Source: Candidatus Woesearchaeota archaeon (GTDB taxonomy: Archaea > Nanobdellota > Nanobdellia > Woesearchaeales > ARS49). Taken from it: 7,087 nucleotides of DNA. A program made the position numbers and the translations under genes. The notes under the pieces were generated by a model. The model searched no databases. It was not told the origin of the DNA and saw only the letters and a program-made list of their open reading frames with translations. Below are positions 1 to 4,874 of the stretch, piece by piece. Numbering within the stretch: position 1 is the first letter of the stretch; each line of letters begins with the position of its first letter. Location: NCBI GenBank assembly GCA_003694525.1, contig RFLK01000010.1, positions 1-7,087 of the forward strand, in the 5' to 3' direction.

Positions 1-823
1 CCCTTGATAGCTTTGCTTTTGAGAATCCGGTCCTGGTCAAGAGTTGTTTTTGCCACATCTCTTTTTCAGAAGAGTTGTTAAGTATTTCGACCACCTTCTT
101 CTCGCTATCTATCAATAAGGGAATTATTGCCTTATCTTTTGCCACTTTTCCAGAATCGGATCCTTCACTTTCACTCCGGCTATCTGGCTTAGAGGGCTGT
201 TTTCTAACAAGATACCAAGTAGTAGATATTGCAAGAATGCTTGCAAGCGCAATCATATAACCCAATTGAGTCCAGTTGAACTGCTTTATGCTGTCAATCA
301 CTGCAGATACTGCAATGCGATCTGCATCATTATCCTTCCAAACAATTATTATCCTCTGCCCATCAGAGAGGACCTCATCAGGCTTTGGAGTCAAGAAGAA
401 ACTTTCATCCGCACCCGGCTCGCGCGCAATAACGCTTCCTACTGGAAGTTTCAAAATGAACGTGTGATCTTGGGCAGGAAAAGGCAAGGGCGAATCAAAC
501 TTGAAAACGCTTCTTCCATCAAGCTTTGCAAGCACATCAGAGCTGTCATAAGATATCACAAAAACGTGCTTGTCAGCGCGCGTGCTACCGCAATAAGCAG
601 TAGAGTTCTTTATTTTACAGGTTCTTTTAACATTATCCATTTCTGCAGAAACCTTCTGAACACCTGCAGGAAGCGGAACGGAAATAGTCTCAACCCTATC
701 TCCAACAATCTCAAACTGTGAATCAAACTTTACAGTATCTCCAACAATCTCAGCAGTAGTTATTCCGTTATCAATTGCTGCAGCATAAACTCCAGGAAGG
801 AGCAAAAGCAAAAGCCACCACAT
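1..823 (-). CDS. Membrane-anchored winged-helix regulator (COG2512-like), 3' end cut off by window edge
   Basis: This gene runs off the left edge; 274 codons are visible and no stop is reached. The start is the ATG at 823-821. An in-frame TGA lies 9 nt upstream, and a TATA box sits about 26 nt upstream, which suits a leaderless start. Residues 1-15 (MWWLLLLLLPGVYAA) look like a signal peptide. Residues 16-184 form a beta-rich, presumably extracellular domain with two cysteines (C69, C78) that could form a disulphide. Residues about 186-206 (LGYMIALASILAISTTWYLV) are a membrane helix. A Ser/Asp/Lys-rich linker follows, then from about residue 232 the start of a MarR/IclR-like winged helix ('EKKVVEILNNSSEKEMWQKQ', then 'LLTRTGFSKAKLSR', where the recognition helix begins). 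This order matches archaeal membrane proteins with a cytoplasmic HTH. I infer a signal-responsive regulator; its signal and targets are unknown. It is divergent from the Cys-rich surface protein at 943. Confidence 0.8.
   Translation of the reverse strand, partial: MWWLLLLLLPGVYAAAIDNGITTAEIVGDTVKFDSQFEIVGDRVETISVPLPAGVQKVSAEMDNVKRTCKIKNSTAYCGSTRADKHVFVISYDSSDVLAKLDGRSVFKFDSPLPFPAQDHTFILKLPVGSVIAREPGADESFFLTPKPDEVLSDGQRIIIVWKDNDADRIAVSAVIDSIKQFNWTQLGYMIALASILAISTTWYLVRKQPSKPDSRSESEGSDSGKVAKDKAIIPLLIDSEKKVVEILNNSSEKEMWQKQLLTRTGFSKAKLSR
697..752 (-). repeat. 17-bp direct repeat inside the membrane regulator gene
   Basis: The 17-mer TATCTCCAACAATCTCA occurs exactly at 697-713 and again at 736-752 on the plus strand, 39 nt apart. 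On the coding strand both copies encode the peptide EIVGD, 13 residues apart and in the same frame. The flanking bases differ. It may reflect a small internal duplication of a beta-strand unit in the extracellular domain. Confidence 0.85.
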
Positions 824-844
824 AACTATCGCTCAGTGAAGTCC

Positions 845-854
845 TATTTAAATA
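845..854 (-). promoter_or_regulatory. TATA box for the minus-strand membrane regulator
   Basis: TATTTAAATA is a perfect palindrome centred 26-27 nt upstream of the ATG at 823, so transcription would start at or next to the start codon. It lies in the 119-nt divergent region 824-942. Between the two TATA boxes is a weak palindrome, GCTC-N6-GAGC at 859-872, which could be an operator but is short enough to be chance. Confidence 0.6.
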
Positions 855-911
855 AGTTGCTCTAAACCGAGCGCAAAAAAGCTTCTGACTCTGTTTCAGG
901 CCAAAGATAAG

Positions 912-919
912 CATAAATA
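912..919 (+). promoter_or_regulatory. TATA box for the Cys-rich exported protein
   Basis: CATAAATA is centred about 27 nt upstream of the ATG at 943 and is preceded by the purine-rich AAAGATAAG, a plausible BRE. The spacing implies a leaderless transcript and supports ATG 943 over the in-frame ATGs at 955 and 964. Confidence 0.6.
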
Positions 920-942
920 CTAAAACAAAAATATTAAACATT

Positions 943-1866
943 ATGCGCTTTGTTATGCAGTTTATGCAAAGGGAAAGATCAAACCTTCTTTTAAGACTTG
1001 GAATAATCCTGGCATTAACCTCAATGCTTGTTCTGATTCTTGCTCTGAGCGCGAGCGCACAAGTGTGCACAGACACAGACGGAGGCGGAGCCAAGAGCAA
1101 GGACAAGAGCGCCCTTGAAACTCTCGGAAGAGTGAAATACGGCCTTACTGAAAAAACAGACAGTTGCGTAATCTCTGCGAGAAGCGAAGTTAGAACAAAT
1201 TCGAGCAAGTACCTCTTAGAATACTATTGCGGCGATGGGCTTCGAGAGAGCGAGATATATGATTGCACACGCGAGGGATATACTGGATGCCAGGATGGAA
1301 AGTGCGTAGGCGCAAGCTCTGGAAGCTCCAGCTCTGGAAGCGAACAATACACGCCTCAAGCGGTTGAACACTGCGGAAACAAGATAGTTGAAAAAGACAA
1401 AGGAGAGCAATGCGATCCGCCAGGGTCAATATGCTTTGGAAAGACGACAGCCCAATATGGAAGCTGCCAGGCAGACTGCTCTTGCAAAATAGCAAAGGCC
1501 GCGCTTGAAAACGCTCCCAAAGTCTGCGGAGACGACTACCTTGATGAAGGAGAAGAATGCGAGAAGGACTCTGATTGCCCGAACAGTTACGTATGCTCTA
1601 GTTGCTCGTGCGTAAAACAACTAACACCTGAAGAGATAGAAGAGCTAAAAGCAAAAGCGAAAAGCTCAAGAGAGAGCCCAAAAGAGCAAGAGAGCAAGAG
1701 CGAAGACATTGCCTCTGAAATCGAAGAGAAATACAAAACAGAGCCCATACCCGAAGAAGATCTGCAAGCAAAGAATTTCACAGAACTTGCAAGCATAAAA
1801 GTGACATCAAAGATAACAAAGTTCTTCACAGGCGTTATAGACTGGATTGCAACGCTCTTTCGCTGA
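943..1866 (+). CDS. Exported, cysteine-rich surface protein with C-terminal amphipathic tail
   Basis: This is a 307-residue protein of unknown function. Residues 15-39 are a hydrophobic export signal or anchor ending in SASA, a possible signal-peptidase site. The mature part has 18 cysteines: 42, 75, 96, 108, 116, 121, 144, 157, 164, 175, 179, 181, 195, 206, 212, 218, 221 and 223. Module 1 (42-121) runs from 'CTDTDGGG' to 'CQDGKC', a pattern I recall from DPANN surface proteins. A Ser/Gly linker (124-134) follows. Module 2 (144-181, 'CGNKIVE...EQCD') and module 3 (195-223, 'CGDDYLDEGEEC') resemble the Cys-rich repeats of DUF4215/Myxococcus type. Residues 226-275 are a Glu/Lys-rich, probably helical stalk. 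The end (294-307, 'FFTGVIDWIATLFR') is hydrophobic but short for a membrane span. I infer an extracellular, disulphide-stabilised protein. It shares a divergent promoter region with the membrane regulator on the other strand. The TATA spacing decides the start. Confidence 0.8.
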   Translation: MRFVMQFMQRERSNLLLRLGIILALTSMLVLILALSASAQVCTDTDGGGAKSKDKSALETLGRVKYGLTEKTDSCVISARSEVRTNSSKYLLEYYCGDGLRESEIYDCTREGYTGCQDGKCVGASSGSSSSGSEQYTPQAVEHCGNKIVEKDKGEQCDPPGSICFGKTTAQYGSCQADCSCKIAKAALENAPKVCGDDYLDEGEECEKDSDCPNSYVCSSCSCVKQLTPEEIEELKAKAKSSRESPKEQESKSEDIASEIEEKYKTEPIPEEDLQAKNFTELASIKVTSKITKFFTGVIDWIATLFR

Positions 1867-1902
1867 ACAGTGTTGGTATGAGTAGTACTGTACGGTCCCA
1901 AC
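1867..1902. other. Interleaved inverted repeats in an intergenic gap
   Basis: Two short inverted repeats overlap here: ACAGT (1867-1871) with ACTGT (1887-1891), and GTTGG (1872-1876) with CCAAC (1898-1902). Only one stem can form at a time. GTACTGTAC lies inside at 1885-1893. The block ends just before the TATA box at 1905, so it could be an operator for the downstream gene or a processing or termination element of the upstream one. The stems are only 5 bp, so chance is possible. Confidence 0.3.
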
Positions 1903-1904
1903 CA

Positions 1905-1912
1905 TTATATAA
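1905..1912 (+). promoter_or_regulatory. TATA box for the 1934 membrane protein operon
   Basis: TTATATAA is palindromic and centred about 25 nt before the ATG at 1934, again fitting a leaderless mRNA. It probably drives both 1934-2635 and the overlapping Nudix gene, since no separate promoter is visible before the latter. Confidence 0.6.
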
Positions 1913-1933
1913 CCAGAAAAATAAGATAAGACT

Positions 1934-2635
1934 ATGGCAAACAAACAACTTGTCGATTATCTTCTCTCAGTAAGAGAATGCAATGAGAGCGAGAAAACCA
2001 TCCGTTCAATACTGCTCAATGCAGGATGGCCCGAGGAAGAGATAGACGCCGCGTACAATGTCGTGCACGGACTTGAAGAGCCAGAGCCTCGATGGCCGAT
2101 CGTTGCCGCAGTGTGCGTCCTGATAATCCTTGCCACATTTGCAGGAATGCAATACACAATAACAGGCAATGTTGCAGGAACATCATCCGAGCCCACAATA
2201 ACATATACAATGCCTGCTCAACAACCAAGAGCGGTGAGAGCAATAGAAGTTCTAGAACAAATAGAGAGGCCAGCGGTTTCTGCACGAGAGCTTCAAGAAA
2301 CCTCATCTCAGAAACAAGCAGAAATTGACGCTTCAGAATCAGAGTCAGACTATCCTGAACTTGAAGATTGCGCCACTGACACAAGGCGCGGTGAGTGTTA
2401 TATGCACCATGCGCTTTTACGAGAAGATCCACAAATCTGCGCACGCATAAGAGATGTGCAAACTCACGCCCAATGCGTGCAGGAAGTTGCAATATCCACC
2501 CTTGACAAGCACTTGTGCGAGTCGCTCTCAGGAGCAGCAGAATGCCTTTCAGCATACGCGCAAAGGACGGGAGATCTGAGCGCGTGCTCAAGCATTGCAA
2601 ACCATGTACAACGCGAGGACTGCAGAAATCATTGA
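1934..2635 (+). CDS. Single-pass membrane protein with duplicated extracellular four-Cys module
   Basis: This 233-residue protein has no assignable function. Residues 1-45 are a small helical, presumably cytoplasmic domain; 'LLNAGWPEEEIDAAY' (27-41) looks like the three-helix, UBA-like N-terminus often seen in DPANN membrane proteins. Residues about 54-72 (WPIVAAVCVLIILATFAGM) form one membrane helix, followed by the 'ITGNVAG' motif. Basic residues before the helix favour N-in orientation, with the C-terminus outside. Residues 83-140 are a Thr/Pro/Glu-rich linker. The end holds eight cysteines (146, 155, 169, 181, 195, 204, 218, 230) in two sets with identical spacing, C-x8-C-x13-C-x11-C. An Asp four residues before C169, C195 and C218 marks repeated helical hairpins. 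An envelope anchor or ligand-binding role is possible. Its 3' end overlaps the Nudix gene by 32 nt, suggesting coupled translation. The start is supported by the TATA box 25 nt upstream. Confidence 0.8.
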   Translation: MANKQLVDYLLSVRECNESEKTIRSILLNAGWPEEEIDAAYNVVHGLEEPEPRWPIVAAVCVLIILATFAGMQYTITGNVAGTSSEPTITYTMPAQQPRAVRAIEVLEQIERPAVSARELQETSSQKQAEIDASESESDYPELEDCATDTRRGECYMHHALLREDPQICARIRDVQTHAQCVQEVAISTLDKHLCESLSGAAECLSAYAQRTGDLSACSSIANHVQREDCRNH

Positions 2636-3146
2636 CATCGTTGATGATGAGAACAAGGTAATTGGAAAAGCAAGCGCAGAAGAAGTGTACAAAGAGCGCT
2701 TGAACCACAGAACAGTCCACGTTCTCGTATTCAACGATATCGGAGAGCTATTCCTGATAAAAGGTTCAGCGCAACACGCGTACTGTCCAGGATACTGGTT
2801 TTCAAGCGCATCAGGAAATGTAAGACACAATGAGACATATGAGCAGGCAGCAAGACGCCTGCTGAGAGAATGGACAGGCATTGAGACGAGAATAATTCCC
2901 GTATACCAAGGGCATTATGACCATTACAAGATGCGCAAATTCATAAAAACATTCAGAGCACAAGCTGATGGAAAAATTCCAATAAACCCAAACCTTGCAA
3001 TAGCCGGAAGGTGGTTTTCAGTTCCAGTCGTACTCGAAATGATAGCAAAAAACGAAGAAGTCCATCCCGAGCTTGCCCATATAATGGAAGCGATATACAG
3101 CAGAGCAACAGCAGAGCAGGCTGAGAGCTCTGATATTCAATACTGA
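2604..3146 (+). CDS. Nudix-fold protein with degenerate catalytic box
   Basis: This is a Nudix-superfamily protein of 180 residues when started at ATG 2604; a TTG at 2595 would add three. The N-terminus 'EIIDIVDDENKVIGKAS' and then 'HRTVHVLVFNDIGELFLIK' are typical of the IDI/YfcD-like branch. The Nudix box occupies residues 71-93. G71, E77, R85, E89, G92 and I93 fit the consensus G-x5-E-x7-REUxEExGU. However, the catalytic-type Glu after the Arg is L86 and the last metal-binding Glu is W90. It also lacks the IDI Cys and His: the 'CGH' position reads 'SGN'. It may therefore have altered chemistry, or bind a nucleotide or diphosphate without hydrolysis. Residues 168-180 are a loose acidic tail. 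It overlaps the membrane protein gene upstream by 32 nt in another frame, with no clear Shine-Dalgarno, so translation probably depends on coupling. Substrate is unknown. Confidence 0.8.
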   Translation: MYNARTAEIIDIVDDENKVIGKASAEEVYKERLNHRTVHVLVFNDIGELFLIKGSAQHAYCPGYWFSSASGNVRHNETYEQAARRLLREWTGIETRIIPVYQGHYDHYKMRKFIKTFRAQADGKIPINPNLAIAGRWFSVPVVLEMIAKNEEVHPELAHIMEAIYSRATAEQAESSDIQY

Positions 3147-3153
3147 ACGCAAG

Positions 3154-3163
3154 ATTTATAAAT
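3154..3163 (+). promoter_or_regulatory. TATA box for the S19e-L39e-L31e operon
   Basis: ATTTATAAAT is a perfect palindrome just after the Nudix stop codon. Its centre (about 3158) predicts transcription starting near 3184, leaving a leader of about 48 nt. This is unlike the other promoters in the window, whose predicted start site falls at the ATG. Confidence 0.65.
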
Positions 3164-3183
3164 GGGTTGCATTCCCGTAGAAT

Positions 3184-3231
3184 TATTCTGGGTGATCCTT
3201 GAGACACCCAATGTAAACCGAGAGGTTAACA
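3184..3231 (+). promoter_or_regulatory. Structured 5' leader of the ribosomal operon, with Shine-Dalgarno inside a possible hairpin
   Basis: Hairpin A: TGGGTG (3189-3194) pairs with CACCCA (3205-3210). With A3195 bulged, T3196-A3204 and C3197-G3203 can add two pairs, leaving a 5-nt loop. Its 5' arm contains GGTGATCC (3191-3198), an 8-nt complement of the usual 16S 3' end. Next comes a start-stop pair, ATG TAA (3211-3216). Hairpin B: AACC (3216-3219) pairs with GGTT (3224-3227) around GAGA, a GNRA tetraloop. It covers the likely working Shine-Dalgarno GAGGT (3222-3226), 5 nt before the S19e ATG. This layout would suit translational control, possibly feedback by a ribosomal protein. Regulation is inferred, and hairpin B is only 4 bp. 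Confidence 0.4.
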
Positions 3232-4008
3232 ATGGCAGTATATGACGTCAATCCAACACAGCTCATAATCAAAGTAGCTGAAAGGCTAAAAAGCGAAAAA
3301 GAAATAACGCCTCCAAACTGGGCTCCTTTTGTAAAAACAGGCCACAATAGAGAGAGGCAACCAACACAAGACGATTGGTGGCACATACGCGCAGCAGCGG
3401 TCTTGCGCAAGATACACAAACTCGGCCCCATCGGAGTTAGCAAGCTGAGAGTGCACTATGGAGGGCGCAAAAACAGAGGACACAAGCCGGACAGGTTCGC
3501 TCTTGCTTCAGGAAACATAATAAGAAAAGTATTGCAACAACTTGAGGCAGCAGGGCTTGCAAGTCAAGCAGAAAAAGGAGTCCACAAAGGAAGGGTGACA
3601 ACTCCAAAAGGACACAAACTGCTTGAGGAAGTTGCGCGCGAGCTGCTCAAAGAAAACCCCCTCACAGTGCCAGAGGCTGCAAAGGCTCCAAAAGTCCAGA
3701 AAAAAGAAGCCAAGAGCGAAACCAAGAGTGAAAAGGCGCAAGAAAAAGCAGAGTCTTTGAAGAAAAAAGCCAAAAAAAGCGCTTCAAAGAGCGATACAAG
3801 CAAGGAAAAAGCAAGTAGCTCAAAATCAAAACCCAAATCGAAAAAGAAAGAGAGAGAACAGAAAGCTGAGAAGACTGAGAAGAAACCTGAACAGAAGATT
3901 GAACAGGCTGAGCAAAAGACTGAACAAAAACCTGAGCAGGGGACTGAGCAGAAAACTGAACAAAAGGCCGAGCAGACGCCGGAACAAAAGACAGAGGAGA
4001 AGAAATAA
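3232..4008 (+). CDS. rps19e: Small-subunit ribosomal protein S19e with long disordered C-terminal tail
   Basis: S19e is a small-subunit protein shared by archaea and eukaryotes; in eukaryotes it is needed for 18S rRNA maturation. Residues 1 to about 142 carry the family core: 'YDVNPTQLIIKVAERLK', 'PPNWAPFVKTG', 'WWHIRAAAVLRKIHKLGPIG', 'YGGRKNRGHKP', and a C-terminal winged helix ending 'GRVTTPKGHKLLEEVA'. Archaeal homologues usually stop near 150 residues. This one continues to 258. The extra 116 residues hold no Phe, Tyr, Trp or Cys. They are Lys/Ser/Glu-rich at first, then become tetrapeptide repeats of T/P/A-E-Q-K type. The tail should be disordered and may project from the ribosome. The gene leads a tight operon: its TAA abuts the ATG of L39e. 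A Shine-Dalgarno (GAGGT, 3222-3226) supports the start. The core identity is secure; any function of the tail is unknown. Confidence 0.96.
   Translation: MAVYDVNPTQLIIKVAERLKSEKEITPPNWAPFVKTGHNRERQPTQDDWWHIRAAAVLRKIHKLGPIGVSKLRVHYGGRKNRGHKPDRFALASGNIIRKVLQQLEAAGLASQAEKGVHKGRVTTPKGHKLLEEVARELLKENPLTVPEAAKAPKVQKKEAKSETKSEKAQEKAESLKKKAKKSASKSDTSKEKASSSKSKPKSKKKEREQKAEKTEKKPEQKIEQAEQKTEQKPEQGTEQKTEQKAEQTPEQKTEEKK
3886..4002 (+). repeat. 12-nt tandem repeat encoding x-E-Q-K units in the S19e tail
   Basis: Ten consecutive units encode PEQK, IEQ, AEQK, TEQK, PEQG, TEQK, TEQK, AEQT, PEQK and TEEK. The second unit is one codon short. Units differ at many synonymous third positions (GAA/GAG, CAA/CAG), so they are not fresh identical copies. 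This suggests that the amino-acid pattern has been kept. Confidence 0.85.
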
Positions 4009-4182
4009 ATGTCCAGCATAAAACACTACGCGAGAAAAAAACGTCTCATAAAGAGAATGAGGCAAACACGCTATGCGCCCTTTTGGTTGATACCTAAAGT
4101 ATTTGGAAAAGGCCGCAGAGTGCACCCTGCAGCACTAACTAAAGTTAAGAGAAGCTGGAGAAGAACAAAATTGAAGGTCTGA
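4009..4182 (+). CDS. rpl39e: Large-subunit ribosomal protein L39e (short gene)
   Basis: L39e is one of the smallest ribosomal proteins and lines the peptide exit tunnel. The 57-residue product has the expected architecture: 'RKKRLIKRMRQTRYAPFW' near the start and the hallmark end 'SWRRTKLKV'. Family members are usually about 50-51 residues. This one has about six extra residues in the middle, around 'VFGKGRRVHPAALTKV' (31-46), before the conserved C-terminus. It is highly basic and lacks Asp and Glu. The ATG begins directly after the S19e TAA. GAGGAG at 3994-3999, inside the S19e codons, is a well-placed Shine-Dalgarno. L31e starts 2 nt after its stop. The S19e-L39e-L31e order is a known archaeal arrangement and strengthens the call. 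Confidence 0.93.
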   Translation: MSSIKHYARKKRLIKRMRQTRYAPFWLIPKVFGKGRRVHPAALTKVKRSWRRTKLKV

Positions 4183-4184
4183 AA

Positions 4185-4838
4185 ATGGCACTTGAACGCA
4201 CATACACAATACCCTTGCGCAAATTCTGGCTGCGCGCTCCAAAATACAAAAGAGCTAAAAGAGCGATAAGAGCAGTCAAGGAATTTCTTGCAAGACATAT
4301 GAAAAGCGAGGATGTGCGCATAGGGTTGCATCTCAATCAAGAAGTCTGGAAAGACGGCATAAAAAACCCGCCAGGAAAAGTCAGGGTAAATGCAATAAAA
4401 GACGATTCTGGAACAGTGCGCGCAGAACTTTACGGCGCAAGCGCTCCTGAGAAAACAGAAAAGAAAGCAGAAAAGAAGACAGAAAAGAGCCCTGAAGGAC
4501 AGAAGACCAAAGTTGAGAGCAAGGAGAGCAGTGGCGGGCAAGAAACAAAAAGTGAAACAACAAAAAGTGAAGAGAGAACAGCTCAAAAATCAGCAAAAAG
4601 CGCTCCAGAAAAACAAGCAGAAAACAAGAAACAAGAAGAGTTAAAAGAAAAGCAAGAAGAGCCAAAAGAAAAATCAAAGGAAGTTCCAAAAGAACGGCCC
4701 GCTAAACAAGAAAAAGAAAAAGAGCCTGAAAGTGAGAGTAGCAATCAAAACAAAACTGAGCAGAAACAAAAACCTGACCAGAAACAAACCAGCTCTGGCT
4801 CTGAAAAACCCGCTTCAGAACAGAAAGGAAAAGAGTAA
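4185..4838 (+). CDS. rpl31e: Large-subunit ribosomal protein L31e with long disordered C-terminal tail
   Basis: L31e sits near the rim of the exit tunnel on the large subunit. Residues 1 to about 86 match the family: 'LERTYTIPLRKFWLRAPKYK', 'RAIRAVKEFLARHMK', 'VRIGLHLNQEVWKDGIKNPP' and 'KVRVNAIKDDSG'. Archaeal L31e is usually about 80-95 residues, so the 131-residue tail more than doubles the protein. The tail has no aromatic residue and no Cys, and is dominated by Lys, Glu, Gln, Ser and Pro. It contains short repeats: TEKK/AEKK/TEK at 89-101, ETKSE/TTKSE at 120-129 (a 12-nt exact repeat at 4545-4556 and 4560-4571), and near the end TEQK and PDQK units like those in the S19e tail. A weak Shine-Dalgarno (AGGT, 4175-4178) precedes the ATG. 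It is the last gene of the operon; a new promoter follows before Cbf5. The tail's role is unknown. Confidence 0.95.
   Translation: MALERTYTIPLRKFWLRAPKYKRAKRAIRAVKEFLARHMKSEDVRIGLHLNQEVWKDGIKNPPGKVRVNAIKDDSGTVRAELYGASAPEKTEKKAEKKTEKSPEGQKTKVESKESSGGQETKSETTKSEERTAQKSAKSAPEKQAENKKQEELKEKQEEPKEKSKEVPKERPAKQEKEKEPESESSNQNKTEQKQKPDQKQTSSGSEKPASEQKGKE
4449..4487 (+). repeat. Short A-rich tandem repeat at the start of the L31e tail
   Basis: Degenerate 12-nt units encode EK-TEKK-AEKK-TEK (residues 89-101). This marks the junction where the conserved L31e core (ending 'AELYGASAP') passes into the charged low-complexity tail. Confidence 0.7.
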
Positions 4839-4874
4839 ACTTCACCTAATTCTTTGCAAAAATAACCATCAACC

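Noticed and set aside
266..721. 151-codon plus-strand open frame at the left end
   Set aside because: It is opposite the minus-strand regulator, which has a signal peptide, membrane helix, winged-helix start and TATA box. The plus frame has none of these.
2016..2720. 234-codon minus-strand open frame across the membrane protein and Nudix genes
   Set aside because: The plus-strand genes have clear domain structure and conserved Cys spacing. The antisense product has no recognisable domain and spans two well-supported genes.
3886..4002. Possible CRISPR array or intergenic satellite
   Set aside because: The 12-nt periodicity is in frame within S19e with no unique spacers, so it is a coding repeat.
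3564..4019. Long minus-strand open frame rich in Cys, Phe and Ser opposite the S19e tail
   Set aside because: It is the antisense of the K/E/Q-rich repeats (CTT/TTC/TGC runs from AAG/GAA/CAG codons). It has no promoter and lies opposite a certain ribosomal gene.
4035..4041. Run of seven A in L39e as a programmed frameshift site
   Set aside because: The zero frame gives a complete L39e ending in the conserved C-terminus. The other frames give no meaningful extension, and A-runs are common in this A-rich coding sequence.
4071..4689. Minus-strand open frames with Leu/Phe-rich, membrane-like translations opposite L39e and L31e
   Set aside because: The hydrophobic look is produced by antisense reading of Lys/Glu codons. 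No family resemblance and no TATA box in the right place.
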